A stretch of 64,000 bases of DNA from Onishia taeanensis (GCF_900100755.1 NZ_FNCI01000001.1:186001-250000); one strand, 5' to 3'. Positions 30,274 through 39,408 are shown, numbered from the stretch's first letter. A program made the numbers and translations. The notes: generated by a model from the letters alone, not told the origin.

Positions 30274-31086
30274 ATGATGCTGAATTACCCCTCGATCGAC
30301 CCAGTCGCCATCGCCCTAGGCCCTTTCAAGGTTCACTGGTACGGCCTTATGTATGTGATCGGCTTTATTGCCGCCTGGTGGTTAGGCCGCCGTCGTGCCA
30401 GCCGAGTAGGACTGACCGGTGATGATGTGGGTGATCTGATCTTCTATGCCGCCATCGGTGTCGTGGTGGGTGGTCGACTGGGGTATGCCTTCTTCTATGG
30501 CCTTGATCGGCTGCTCGCCGACCCGCTTTGGCTGTTCCAGGTCTGGGACGGCGGTATGAGCTTCCACGGCGGACTGCTTGGCGTACTCGTGGCGGCCTTG
30601 TTGTTTGCCCGCAAGCACCGTCTGGCCTTCTTCCAGCTGACCGATTTTGTCGCGCCGCTGGTGCCGATTGGCCTTGGTGCCGGGCGCATCGGTAACTTCA
30701 TCAATGCCGAGCTCCCCGGTCGCTTGACCGACCTCCCCTGGGGGATGCCTTTCCCCGGCATGGGGCCGGCGCCTCGTCACCCTTCGTCTCTCTACGAGGC
30801 CCTTCTCGAAGGGGCGGTGCTGTTTGCCATCATGTGGTGGGTGTCGGCGACACCGCGTCGTCGCGGCCTGGTGTCGGGACTCTTCCTGGCCTGCTACGGC
30901 TGTTTCCGCTTCCTGGTCGAGTTCGTGCGGCTACCCGACCCACAGCTTGGCTTCATTGCCTGGAACTGGCTGACCATGGGGATGCTGCTGTCGTTGCCGA
31001 TGATCCTGGCCGGCGGGTTGCTGATGCTGTGGTCACGCCATCGCCCGGTGGATGATGCCCGCCAGACCGAGCCGGCGAGCGCCTGA
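30274..31086 (+). CDS. lgt: Prolipoprotein diacylglyceryl transferase
   Basis: Transfers diacylglycerol from phosphatidylglycerol to the lipobox cysteine of prolipoproteins in the inner membrane. The 270 residues contain about seven hydrophobic helices and the Lgt signature [16 protein letters not shown], with the early [11 protein letters not shown] and MSFHGG (catalytic His region). The start is ATG 30274 or 30277. In Pseudomonas and E. coli lgt also precedes thyA; here the gap is 133 bp. Confidence 0.96.
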   Translation: MMLNYPSIDPVAIALGPFKVHWYGLMYVIGFIAAWWLGRRRASRVGLTGDDVGDLIFYAAIGVVVGGRLGYAFFYGLDRLLADPLWLFQVWDGGMSFHGGLLGVLVAALLFARKHRLAFFQLTDFVAPLVPIGLGAGRIGNFINAELPGRLTDLPWGMPFPGMGPAPRHPSSLYEALLEGAVLFAIMWWVSATPRRRGLVSGLFLACYGCFRFLVEFVRLPDPQLGFIAWNWLTMGMLLSLPMILAGGLLMLWSRHRPVDDARQTEPASA

Positions 31087-31219
31087 GTGGCGTGCGCCTT
31101 AACCTAGGTGCAGCCGCGAAGGTGCTTCATTCTGGCGAGGCTGCTTGCCCTGGGGTTGGCGGCGGATTCGCGGACTCAGTACACTACGCCCTTTTGTCAC
31201 AACCTTTGGCGATACCGTG

Positions 31220-32107
31220 ATGTCAGACGACGCGCATGAGCCGGCTCTTCAGACTGAGCCGAACGATCAAGCACAACCGCACGATCCAACCGGCGGTGGC
31301 CCCGTGGCGCTCGAGCAGCCTTACCTGGATTTGATGCGTCACGTGCTCGATCATGGCGCCATCAAACATGACCGAACCGGCGTGGGCACCAGGAGCGTTT
31401 TTGGCCATCAGATGCGTTTCGATCTGGCCCGCGGCTTCCCGCTGCTGACGACCAAGAAACTTCATCTGCGCTCGATCATTCACGAGCTACTTTGGTTCCT
31501 GGCCGGCGACACCAACATCGCCTATCTGAAAGAGAATGGCGTACGGATCTGGGACGAGTGGGCCGATGAGAACGGCGACCTGGGCCCGGTCTATGGCTAC
31601 CAATGGCGCAGCTGGCCGCATCCCGAAGGAGGGCACGTCGATCAGATCGCCAAGGTGATCGAGCAGATCAAGCATAACCCTGACTCGCGCCGCCTGATCG
31701 TCTCGGCATGGAACCCGGCGCTGGTCGATGAGATGGCCTTGCCACCCTGCCATGCGCTCTTCCAGTTTTATGTCAGTAATGGCCGCCTGTCCTGCCAGCT
31801 CTATCAGCGCAGCGCCGATATTTTCCTGGGGGTACCCTTCAATATCGCCAGCTACGCGCTGCTAACCCAGATGATGGCCCAGGTCTGCGGCCTGGCGCCG
31901 GGAGAGTTCGTGCATACCCTGGGGGATGCCCACCTGTATTCGAATCATCTAGAGCAGGCCGAGCTGCAGCTGTCCCGCACGCCCTTGGCTGCTCCCACCT
32001 TATGGCTCAACCCCGAGATCGATGACCTGTTCGCCTTCCGCTTCGAGGACATTCGCATCGATGGCTATGAGGCACACTCCCATATCAAGGCCAAGGTGGC
32101 AGTATGA
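31220..32107 (+). CDS. thyA: Thymidylate synthase
   Basis: Makes dTMP from dUMP using methylene-tetrahydrofolate. The product has catalytic Cys in [10 protein letters not shown], the phosphate-binding arginine stretch [14 protein letters not shown], and [20 protein letters not shown]. From ATG 31220 it has 295 residues, about 30 more than E. coli (264), the extra being a Gln/Pro/Asp-rich head. A GTG at 31304 would give a 267-residue protein starting [11 protein letters not shown], closer to the family; neither start has a strong ribosome binding site. Its stop overlaps the folA start (ATGA), coupling the two folate-linked enzymes. Confidence 0.95.
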   Translation: MSDDAHEPALQTEPNDQAQPHDPTGGGPVALEQPYLDLMRHVLDHGAIKHDRTGVGTRSVFGHQMRFDLARGFPLLTTKKLHLRSIIHELLWFLAGDTNIAYLKENGVRIWDEWADENGDLGPVYGYQWRSWPHPEGGHVDQIAKVIEQIKHNPDSRRLIVSAWNPALVDEMALPPCHALFQFYVSNGRLSCQLYQRSADIFLGVPFNIASYALLTQMMAQVCGLAPGEFVHTLGDAHLYSNHLEQAELQLSRTPLAAPTLWLNPEIDDLFAFRFEDIRIDGYEAHSHIKAKVAV

Positions 32108-32661
32108 GCGATATGGCCAACAATGACGCCAGCAAGGCGGTAGACCCCATCGATACGGTAGTGCCGATTGCGATGATCGCGGCCATGTCCCGTAACCGGG
32201 TCATCGGCGTCGATAACCAACTGCCCTGGTACTTGCCTGAGGACCTCAAGTTCTTCAAGGCCATGACTCAGGGTAAGCCGTTGGTCATGGGCCGCAAGAC
32301 CTTCGAGTCGATAGGTCGGCCGCTGCCGGGGCGTCGCAATATCGTGATTACCCGCGACCCGTCCTTCGAGCATCCCGGGGTGAGCGTCTGTCATGACTTG
32401 GCCAGTGCCCTGGACCTCGCCGACCAGCAGGCGATCATCGATGGCGTTGAGGAAATCATGGTGATGGGCGGCGCCCAGATCTATGCTCAGGCTCTGCCGT
32501 ACGCCAGTCGGCTCTACCTGACCGAAGTCGATATCGTTCTCGAGGGCGACGCCATCTTTCCCGAGTTCGAGGGGCCTTCGTGGCGGCGGGAGCAGACTGT
32601 CGAGGGCACGCCTGCAGAAGGGCAGCCGGCCTATGCCTTCTGCGAGTATCGGCGCGTCTAG
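32104..32661 (+). CDS. folA: Dihydrofolate reductase
   Basis: Regenerates tetrahydrofolate from the dihydrofolate produced by ThyA. The 185-residue product has the DHFR core starting [20 protein letters not shown], then [20 protein letters not shown], the NADPH-binding [16 protein letters not shown], and [14 protein letters not shown] 20-residue head precedes the core; E. coli FolA (159) lacks it. The ATG overlaps the thyA stop by four bases. Trimethoprim-contact residues look standard. Confidence 0.95.
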   Translation: MSDMANNDASKAVDPIDTVVPIAMIAAMSRNRVIGVDNQLPWYLPEDLKFFKAMTQGKPLVMGRKTFESIGRPLPGRRNIVITRDPSFEHPGVSVCHDLASALDLADQQAIIDGVEEIMVMGGAQIYAQALPYASRLYLTEVDIVLEGDAIFPEFEGPSWRREQTVEGTPAEGQPAYAFCEYRRV

Positions 32662-32942
32662 CGCTGCCGTTCAGTGTCAGCACCTGCCAGCGCGGGCATT
32701 GTCGGTGTAAGGCTGGCATGGCAGAGCCTGACGATTAGCTGTGAGAACGCGTGCATCGGCTTGTCGTCGAGCCCTGCATCGTTTGTCAGAAAGGCCAGGG
32801 TGGCACACACTTGCCCAGAGTGGCCCTGGTCAGCGTCGGGCCGGGTTTTCCAGGTCCGCCTTCGAGCGGCCGGCATACGGCCTCTCTGGTCGGGTCAAGT
32901 GAACTGGCCCATTACCGTGAGCCGCGCATGGAGGGGCATGCC

Positions 32943-34151
32943 TTGAACAATGAACGTACCGCCACCTTGCTGGCGACGCTTGAAGCCTGTGCCACAGCCC
33001 AGGCCAACGAGTTGGCGAGCGCGCGAGGTCGGGTGGCGGCGCTTCGGGAGCAGAATCGCCGGCTCGAAGCTCGCAATCGTGAGCTCGAAGATTACAGCCA
33101 TGAGCTTGAGCGCCAAGCTCATGAGCTGGAACAGCAGCACCATGAGTTAGCCCTCAAGCACCAGGCGCTTGAGGCCAAGTGTCGCGAGCTGGAAGAGAAG
33201 TTTGCGCGCGCACCGCACACCGCCGATGGCCATGCGCACCCCCGCAGCCAGGGGTTGGCCGCCTTGCTTTCCCACCGCGTTCGGCCGGCGCCCCAAGAAC
33301 CACCTTCACAGGAAGCGGCTTTCCAGGAGCCGTCCTTCCAAGAAGAGGCGCCTTCGCCGGTCTTTCATGCGACACCTGGTCGAGCCGCTTCATCTGGCGG
33401 TGCTCCTGACGTCTCCGACACTTTTCCTTCAAAGCAAGAGCCAGCCGCGGAAGAAGTCGACGCAGCTGACCAAGTTGGCGATGCGCAAGCCGACGATGGG
33501 AGTGCTCAGACCTCTCTGCCGATTGGCGAGGCTCCATCCCCTCAAGCGCTTCTGAGTCAATGGTACCGCCGCTACCCGGATGCCTTTTTCAAAGGCCACA
33601 CCCGGCCTCTGAAGGTCGGTATTCACGAAGATCTGCTGGACCGCGAGCCCTGGCCGGAAAAGTTGGTGCGTCGCGCACTGGCTTGCTACGTGCATCTGCC
33701 CCGCTATCTCAAGGCGGTGCGAGAAGGCGCCGAGCGGGCCGGGCTTGACGGCGAGGCCGCAGGCCCGGTTTCCGAAGGCGAGGCCCGCTATGCGCGCAAG
33801 AAGCTCGAAGAACTACGCGCTCAGCAGCAGGCAGAGCGCTCAGGCAAAGCCATGTCGTCTGACGGCAAGCCGCGGGTCGATAAGAAGGGTGCTGATAACA
33901 AGCGTGCCGATAAGAATGGCGCCAACAAGAAAGGTGGCGGGAAAAAGCGCCAGCCGCCAGGGCGCCAGCAGGGGGGGGCGGGCCTAGGAAGCGCGCCGGC
34001 CGGCGACGCTGCTTCACACCAGGGCGCCCCGCGCCAAGAGGTTGCTGCGGCGTCATCTGAAACCGCCGTTGCCGGCTCATCATCAGAGGCTCCCGCCGAG
34101 CGCCTGGAGCGCAAGCTGGGGGCGCTGCTTGCCAAGCACTCTTCACGCTAA
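32943..34151 (+). CDS. ProQ/FinO-domain RNA-binding protein with an N-terminal coiled coil
   Basis: The 402-residue product (TTG start) has a long coiled coil (about 15-85, many SHELE/AHELE-like heptads), a Pro/Glu/Gln-rich linker, a ProQ/FinO domain (about 200-300; QWYRRYPDAFFKGHTRPLKV, then RRALACYVHLPRYLKAV) and a Lys-rich low-complexity tail with a 15-bp coding repeat. FinO-domain proteins bind structured RNAs and sRNAs. Start: TTG 32943 has GGAGGGG at ideal spacing; ATG 32928 overlaps that site and lacks its own. It is not the classical proQ (no prc neighbour). RNA chaperone activity is inferred. Confidence 0.82.
   Translation: MNNERTATLLATLEACATAQANELASARGRVAALREQNRRLEARNRELEDYSHELERQAHELEQQHHELALKHQALEAKCRELEEKFARAPHTADGHAHPRSQGLAALLSHRVRPAPQEPPSQEAAFQEPSFQEEAPSPVFHATPGRAASSGGAPDVSDTFPSKQEPAAEEVDAADQVGDAQADDGSAQTSLPIGEAPSPQALLSQWYRRYPDAFFKGHTRPLKVGIHEDLLDREPWPEKLVRRALACYVHLPRYLKAVREGAERAGLDGEAAGPVSEGEARYARKKLEELRAQQQAERSGKAMSSDGKPRVDKKGADNKRADKNGANKKGGGKKRQPPGRQQGGAGLGSAPAGDAASHQGAPRQEVAAASSETAVAGSSSEAPAERLERKLGALLAKHSSR
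33876..33935 (+). repeat. 15-bp coding tandem repeat, 4 copies, in the ProQ/FinO tail
   Basis: Units begin GTCGATAAGAAGGGT and GCTGATAACAAGCGT and encode four pentapeptides of the type (A/V)DKKG. The result is a strongly basic, flexible tail suitable for RNA contact. Confidence 0.8.
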
Positions 34152-34561
34152 AGTCCCGCGAGCCCGTGAAAAAAGTCCCGCGCAAAGTCGATAAAGCGTT
34201 GATGAGCACGACTTTGCGTTGACGTGATCCCTGTGCATGATGGGCGCCGCTGAACGTCATCGGGTTGTCACATCGGCGTGCCACCCTCAAGCCGCTGAAT
34301 GACCCGCGAGAGGACAGCAGTCAGCAGAAAGCGTTCCATATACTTTGTGCATCGAGATTAAAAACAGTGTTTTTTCTTGTTGCACTCCGCAAAATCCCGG
34401 TATATGGTTTGCCTGCGAGCATTGGATTATAACAAGGCCAATATCGGATAGACGCTTGGTGTTTGAGCAATAAGCCCGGGCGAAAAAAACCGAAAGGCCG
34501 GCTGCATTAAGCAGCACTCACGATCGAAACCTGAAGCTAGTCACACAAAGGACTTATCGCG
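34152..34561 (+). promoter_or_regulatory. Porin upstream region, 410 bp
   Basis: No gene seen. It begins with two AAAGTCCCGCG direct repeats (34150-34160, 34172-34182) and a hairpin CGCAAAGTCG / CGACTTTGCG (34181-34190 with 34209-34218), which may end the ProQ/FinO message. The middle is A/T-rich and carries a promoter candidate: TTGCAC (34380-34385), 17 bp, TATGGT (34403-34408). That would leave an untranslated leader of about 145 nt before the porin start. Confidence 0.45.
34380..34408 (+). promoter_or_regulatory. Candidate sigma-70 promoter of the porin gene
   Basis: -35 TTGCAC, exact 17-bp spacer, -10 TATGGT. Four of six bases match consensus in each hexamer. Confidence 0.4.
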
Positions 34562-35581
34562 ATGAAAAAGACACTCTTAGCGACTGCTATCGCCGGCGCC
34601 ATGGTAGTTTCCGCCTCTGCCTCCGCTGCTACCGTCTACAACCAGGACGGCACCAAGCTGGACATCTACGGCAACATCCAGATGGTTTACACCAACATCA
34701 ATGATGCTGCTGGCGATTCTGAAGACGAAATCACCGATAACGGCACCACTTTTGGCTTTGCCGCCGAGCACGCCATCACCAGCGACGTGACCGGCTACAT
34801 GAAGCTCGAGTTTGACGGCATCCAGGCAGACGAGAAGAAGACCACTGGCTTTGACGATGGCGGCGACCAGGCCTACGTCGGTGCCAAGGGTTCCTTCGGT
34901 GATGTGCGTCTCGGCTCCTACGATCAGCTGATCGACGACTGGATCCAGGATCCGATCACCAACAACGAATACTTCGACGCCTCTGACTCTACTTACGACC
35001 GCACTAACGACAATAATGTCGGCAGCATTCGTGAGACCGATAAGGTTACCTACACCTCTCCGTCCTTCGGCGGTCTGCAGTTCGCCGTTGGTAGTCAGTA
35101 CAAGGGTGACGCAGAAGACGAGAACGTCACCGATTCCGGTGAAGCTTCCTTCTTCGGCGGCGCCAAGTACACCGTTGGCGCCTTCTCCATCGCGGCTGTC
35201 TACGACAACTTGGATACCTTCGACGCTACCACTACTCCGGAAACCGATTTTGGTGACCAGTATGGTGTGACCGCTCAGTACACCGCTGGTGCGCTGCGCC
35301 TCTCTGCCAAGTACGAGAAGTTCGACGATGGCAGCTCCGCTGAAAATGATGTCGATTTCGCCGCTCTGGGCGCGCGTTACGGCTACGGCATGGGCGACGT
35401 CTACGGCGCCGTGCAGGAAGTCAGCTACGACGAATCTGGTCGTGATGACCGTACCGAAGTTATCGTCGGCGGCACCTATAACATCTCCAGCGCCATGTAC
35501 ACCTACATCGAAGTGGCAAACTACGATGCAGATGAAGACGCTTACGACGGCGTTGCTACCGGTATCACCTACCTGTTCTAA
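34562..35581 (+). CDS. Outer-membrane porin, general diffusion type
   Basis: The 339-residue product starts with a clear signal peptide (MKKTLLATAIAGAMVVSASA, cleavage after SAA or ASA) and continues with porin strands from LDIYGNIQMVY. The L3-type constriction region and closing GITYLF with a C-terminal Phe for BAM insertion are recognisable. It is very acidic (many Asp/Glu), as in halophile porins. AAGGA lies before the ATG, and codon choice looks like that of a highly expressed gene. A strong terminator follows at 35631. Substrate specificity cannot be read from sequence. Confidence 0.92.
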   Translation: MKKTLLATAIAGAMVVSASASAATVYNQDGTKLDIYGNIQMVYTNINDAAGDSEDEITDNGTTFGFAAEHAITSDVTGYMKLEFDGIQADEKKTTGFDDGGDQAYVGAKGSFGDVRLGSYDQLIDDWIQDPITNNEYFDASDSTYDRTNDNNVGSIRETDKVTYTSPSFGGLQFAVGSQYKGDAEDENVTDSGEASFFGGAKYTVGAFSIAAVYDNLDTFDATTTPETDFGDQYGVTAQYTAGALRLSAKYEKFDDGSSAENDVDFAALGARYGYGMGDVYGAVQEVSYDESGRDDRTEVIVGGTYNISSAMYTYIEVANYDADEDAYDGVATGITYLF

Positions 35582-35630
35582 GTCTTTGGCTTTTGGGGTT
35601 TGACCCCGCAGCCTCAGGCTTATATAACGA

Positions 35631-35657
35631 AAGCCGGCCCCTTGGGCCGGCTTTTTT
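35631..35657 (+). terminator. Strong intrinsic terminator of the porin gene
   Basis: AAGCCGGCCC / GGGCCGGCTT stem with a tight loop, then TTTT. It ends 20 bp before the next gene. Confidence 0.9.
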
Positions 35658-35676
35658 CGTCTTGATGAGAGGTTCC

Positions 35677-36693
35677 ATGAAACAGCCCATTGTCAGCGGG
35701 GTGCTGGTCGCCCTTGGCCTTTCGCTGATCAGCAGTGTCAGCCTGGCCAGCGCCGTCGAAGATCGCTTTCGTGAGGAAGGCAAAGCGATGGATTTGACCG
35801 GTTTCCTGCAGTCGGAGAGCGACGCTCGCAGCCAGAGTTTTCAATATGACCGCGTGTACGAGCATGCCTTCAGCGTCGATACGGCCGGCGACTATCGGTT
35901 CGAGAGCGATGTGCCCGGTGGCCAGTCGGAAGACTATCGGCTCGAGGCGACGTTGCTCGATAGCGATGGGGGGGTGATTGCCCGCGCCGATGCCCTGGGC
36001 CAGAACGGTGGCTTGGACATGCGCAAGCGTCTCGAGCCCGGTGACTATGTGCTGCGGGTCGAAGGGCAGAAGTATGGGTCCAAGAGCTCTCGGGGCAACA
36101 GCTACTATGTCACCGTGGTCGGTATCGACGATCAGGGCAATCGCACCAATGTGCTGGATGATGGCGGCACGGTCACGACGAGCGTCGATCGCGATGGCAA
36201 TCGCAGTGCCTTCGTGAATGACGATGATGCGGTGACTGCCCTGGCGGCGCCAGCCGCGACGGCTGCTAGCCAAGCGGGCCGGCCGAGCCAGCCTGAAGCC
36301 CCGGAAGCTTCCGCGACGCCTGAAGCGGCGTCAGAGCCGGCTGAGCCTGCTAAAGCTGCCCAGGCACAAAGCTTTCAGACCATCGTCACCGACGTGAAGA
36401 TTCGCGCCCGCGGTGAGGTGCTGTCGTTCGAAGTGCAGAACGCGGGTGCCGTTGCGATTACCACCTCGACCTATCCGACCGGTTATGAAGGCACCTATCG
36501 GATCGAGCTCGAGGTGCGGGATCAGGCCGGTAACGTGGTGGTTCGTGATGCGGGAGAGGGTTTCGATGGCGATGTCGATCTCGAAACGCGCCTCGAGCCC
36601 GGCCAGTACCGTATTTGGGTCAATGGCCAGAAGTTTGGCTCGGCGATGACCGGCGTCAACAACTACGAGCTGCGCGTCAAGCAGCTCGACTGA
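35677..36693 (+). CDS. Exported protein with two repeated beta-sandwich domains, function unknown
   Basis: The 338 residues start with a signal peptide (1-26, ending SLASA). Two related domains follow, at about 50-155 and 240-338, joined by a Pro/Ala/Glu linker. Both contain the same closing motif: RLEPGDYVLRVEGQKYGS at residue 118 and RLEPGQYRIWVNGQKFGS at 305. The fold looks like the bacterial pre-peptidase C-terminal (PPC) type, usually an accessory or binding module, but no enzyme domain is present. GAGAGG precedes ATG 35677. It is separated from the porin by a terminator, so it is probably expressed separately. I do not recognise a named family. Confidence 0.75.
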   Translation: MKQPIVSGVLVALGLSLISSVSLASAVEDRFREEGKAMDLTGFLQSESDARSQSFQYDRVYEHAFSVDTAGDYRFESDVPGGQSEDYRLEATLLDSDGGVIARADALGQNGGLDMRKRLEPGDYVLRVEGQKYGSKSSRGNSYYVTVVGIDDQGNRTNVLDDGGTVTTSVDRDGNRSAFVNDDDAVTALAAPAATAASQAGRPSQPEAPEASATPEAASEPAEPAKAAQAQSFQTIVTDVKIRARGEVLSFEVQNAGAVAITTSTYPTGYEGTYRIELEVRDQAGNVVVRDAGEGFDGDVDLETRLEPGQYRIWVNGQKFGSAMTGVNNYELRVKQLD

Positions 36694-36754
36694 AGCCCAG
36701 TCGATGCATCTTGCGCTGATTTATAGTGCATCAAGGTGAATGCAGTGAAAGATT

Positions 36755-36783
36755 AAGGCCTGCCATAGTGGCAGGCCTTTTTA
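36755..36783 (+). terminator. Strong intrinsic terminator
   Basis: AAGGCCTGCC / GGCAGGCCTT stem, ATAGT loop, then TTTT. It ends the unit of the two-domain exported protein. The following 217 bp up to the diguanylate cyclase show no gene. Confidence 0.9.
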
Positions 36784-37000
36784 TATGACAAGCACCCAGC
36801 ATGTGGCGAAGGCGTTTAGTCAGCCATGCTCTTTATGGTAGCTAAGGCGCCATTAGGTTACTCGAAGTGTCAGCCTTTCAGCAGGAAGGCGGTATTTCAT
36901 CTGCGCTCTCATCAGCTAGCATGAGGTTGTGGGAGAATATTTCATGATGGTGTTCATGATAAAGTGCCAGTTTGATTGATGATTTGTGGGTGGTGCCGGC

Positions 37001-38962
37001 ATGATGCGAATCCTAGCTACGCTTCATTCCCGCCTCATGCTGTGGATTGGCATTGGCTGGAGTGTTCTTGTTATTGCGACGCTGGCGTTCACTTATCTGA
37101 CCGGTAGTGAGCTAATTCGTCAGGCCAATATCAGCCACCTCAACTATGAAGCCAGTTTGATCGCGCGTCAGGTCGACCGCTCGATTGAGCAGCGTATCGA
37201 GGCGCTGCAACATCTTGCCGATCAGGTCAGTCCTCACCTTCCCGCTCGGTCAGACGAGTCCTTGATTGCCAATCCGCCGCTGTTGGCCTTGTTCGACCGA
37301 CTGGCCCTTATCTCGCGCGACGGCAAGATCACCGCCAGTTATCCCCACCTTGAAAGCCTGAGCGATGTCGACGTCACCGATCGTGAATATTTTCGCTTTG
37401 CACGCGCTCTGGGTAGGCCCTATGTCAGCGATCCTCTAGTCAGCCGCGGCTCGGGTAGGCCCTTCGTGATGGTGACCGTGCCCATTAAAGATGCCGAGGG
37501 TCGTTTCAACGGCCAGCTCGTGGGTGCTGTAAGCGTCGAGACCAGCAGCTTCTTCGATAGCCTCAGGCATATCCGCATCGGCACTGACGGCTTTGCTTCC
37601 CTGATCAGTGCCTCAGGCACCGTGCTGTCGCATCCAAAGAATAGCCGGCTCATGGATGTATACGAGAATCAGAATGGGGAAGGGCTTCTCGACATGGCGC
37701 TGTTGGGCTGGCAAGGCGCCGGCCAGGGCGTCATGGCCGATGGCCGGCAATCCCTCGAGGCCTATGCCCAGGCATGGAATGCGGGGTGGGTCGTCAAGGT
37801 TGTCCGGCCGATGTCTCAGGTGCAGGCACCCATTGGGCAACTGGTGGAAAAACTATGGTGGGTGGGCCTGGTGACCATCTTGCTGATGCTGCCACTGCTG
37901 TGGTGGTTGCTGAAGCTGGCGCTGGGTTCCCTGCATCGTCTGGAGCATCAAATCGGCCAGGTAGCCTCGGGTGACCGCAAGCGGGTTGATATTCATACCC
38001 GCATGAGCGAGCTCAGCCAGTTGGCCACGACCTTCAATCGGCTCGAGGTTCAGCGAGAAGAGGCGACGGCCAGTCTGAGCGAGCGCCAAGCTTTCCTAGA
38101 TGCGGTGCTGGCTTCGTCACCGGTGGGTATGTTCGTGGCGTCTCCCGCTGGCGAGATCCAGTACATCAATCCCGCGCTGGCCGACTTGATTGGCTATGAG
38201 GGCGAGAATCATCCGGATATCGATTGGGTGAGTCATATTCATGCTGAGGACCGCAACGACTTCGTCGATCTATGGCGCGATGCCATACGTTACGGGCGTG
38301 ATTTTTTGCGCCAGGTGCGTTACCTGCCATCTCAGGGTGAAGTGCTCTGGCTCGAGGTCCATGTCGGCCAGGTGCTCAAGCAGGGAGCTTTGCTTGGCCA
38401 TGTGGGTACGGTCAAGGATATTACCCTGCGCCGCGAGCAGGAGGCGTTACAGCTATGGGAAGCCGAGCATGACCCCTTGACGGGGCTGCTCAACCGGCGT
38501 GGCTTCGAGCGTCGCCTTGAAGAGGCCTTTATTGAATGGCAGCAGCGTGATCAGCAGTCTGTGCTGATGATTTTCGATCTCGACCACTTCAAGCCGATCA
38601 ATGACGAAGGCGGGCATGCGTTAGGCGACGAGATGCTGAGGGCCATTGCTAATGCGATAACGCCGCTGGTGCGCAAGAATGATTATGTGGCGCGCCAGGG
38701 CGGGGATGAGTTCGCCATCCTGATGCCGAGCTGCACCCTTGTTCAGGCCAGGACGGTGTCAGGGCGGCTGCTGCAAACGGTCTCTGATCTCTACGTATCG
38801 GCGGAGGGTAAAGACTACCGTGTCACCTTGAGTCTGGGCGCTGCTTCCTTCCTTGACACCGATGCGGCGATCGATGAGATTCTGGTGCGTGCCGATGATG
38901 CTAGCTATGAGGCCAAGCGCAAGGGGCGCAACCAGATCATTGAGAGCCTTGCATCAGCCTGA
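37001..38962 (+). CDS. Sensor diguanylate cyclase: dCache-HAMP-PAS-GGDEF
   Basis: Membrane sensor that makes cyclic di-GMP. The 653 residues hold TM1 (about 12-34), a periplasmic double-Cache sensor (about 35-280), TM2 (285-308), HAMP, PAS (about 365-485) and a GGDEF domain. The active-site loop GGDEF is intact (567-571), and the product-inhibition I-site RKND sits five residues before it (558-561). It should therefore be active and feedback-inhibited. ATG 37001 is chosen (GGGTGG upstream); ATG 37004 is also possible. No EAL domain is present. The signal sensed is unknown. Confidence 0.92.
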   Translation: MMRILATLHSRLMLWIGIGWSVLVIATLAFTYLTGSELIRQANISHLNYEASLIARQVDRSIEQRIEALQHLADQVSPHLPARSDESLIANPPLLALFDRLALISRDGKITASYPHLESLSDVDVTDREYFRFARALGRPYVSDPLVSRGSGRPFVMVTVPIKDAEGRFNGQLVGAVSVETSSFFDSLRHIRIGTDGFASLISASGTVLSHPKNSRLMDVYENQNGEGLLDMALLGWQGAGQGVMADGRQSLEAYAQAWNAGWVVKVVRPMSQVQAPIGQLVEKLWWVGLVTILLMLPLLWWLLKLALGSLHRLEHQIGQVASGDRKRVDIHTRMSELSQLATTFNRLEVQREEATASLSERQAFLDAVLASSPVGMFVASPAGEIQYINPALADLIGYEGENHPDIDWVSHIHAEDRNDFVDLWRDAIRYGRDFLRQVRYLPSQGEVLWLEVHVGQVLKQGALLGHVGTVKDITLRREQEALQLWEAEHDPLTGLLNRRGFERRLEEAFIEWQQRDQQSVLMIFDLDHFKPINDEGGHALGDEMLRAIANAITPLVRKNDYVARQGGDEFAILMPSCTLVQARTVSGRLLQTVSDLYVSAEGKDYRVTLSLGAASFLDTDAAIDEILVRADDASYEAKRKGRNQIIESLASA

Positions 38963-38977
38963 TTGGCCAAGTTGAGG

Positions 38978-39019
38978 TGATGTCGTTGAGCTGACTTCGT
39001 TGAGTTGAATGAATGAGGC
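38978..39019 (+). repeat. 14-bp imperfect tandem repeat, 3 copies, after the diguanylate cyclase gene
   Basis: TGATGTCGTTGAGC, TGACTTCGTTGAGT, TGAATGAATGAGGC, starting 16 bp beyond the stop. They share the word TCGTTGAG with the repeat at 5582. Confidence 0.7.
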
Positions 39020-39077
39020 TCAGGCGGCATCGCCTGCCATACTGGTATCGAGAGTTCAGCCGCTAGGGACGTATTCA

Positions 39078-39281
39078 ATGCCTGAGTACACCAGTATTGA
39101 GCCGCTGCCCGACGGTAGCTATCGCATCACCTGCCGAAACGATCACCACGGCCACCCTGTCGTTGAACGTATACACGACATAGATGGCGGTGAGACGCCG
39201 GGATTCATGATCAAGAACGAAGACGGCCAGCGCTGGGTTCAGTGCAAAGAATGCCAGCGAGGCAATTACTGCGATATTTGA
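39078..39281 (+). CDS. Small Cys-containing protein, 67 residues, possible zinc ribbon
   Basis: The product starts MPEYTSIEPLPDGSYRITCR and ends CKECQRGNYCDI. Its four cysteines (ITCRN and C-x2-C-x5-C) could bind zinc, though the first is isolated. ATG 39078 follows AGGGA at good spacing. It lies between the diguanylate cyclase gene and the oppositely oriented tRNA gene. No family is recognised and the function is unknown. Confidence 0.7.
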   Translation: MPEYTSIEPLPDGSYRITCRNDHHGHPVVERIHDIDGGETPGFMIKNEDGQRWVQCKECQRGNYCDI

Positions 39282-39316
39282 GGCGGGTATCAGGATGAGG
39301 GCTCTGAGAGCATAAG

Positions 39317-39393
39317 TGGCGCCCCCTGAAGGATTCGAACCTTCGACCTATCCCTTAGGAGGGGATTGCTCTATCCAGCTGAGCTAAGGGGGC
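39317..39393 (-). tRNA. tRNA-Arg (anticodon CCT)
   Basis: 77 nt on the minus strand including an encoded CCA (39317-39319). The acceptor stem GCCCCCT / AGGGGGC pairs perfectly. The anticodon stem ATCCC / GGGAT encloses loop CTCCTAA, giving anticodon CCT, which reads AGG. The T-arm GGTTCGAATCC is standard. No direct repeat of its 3' end and no integrase is seen nearby. Confidence 0.96.
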
Positions 39394-39408
39394 GTCGTTA
39401 GAGCGATC

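Noticed and set aside
34562-36693. Porin and the two-domain protein as one operon
   Set aside because: A strong stem plus T-run terminator (35631-35657) lies between them, and the second gene has its own ribosome binding site.
39317-39393. tRNA-Arg as an integration site for a genomic island
   Set aside because: No integrase, no repeated tRNA 3' end, and flanking genes look native.
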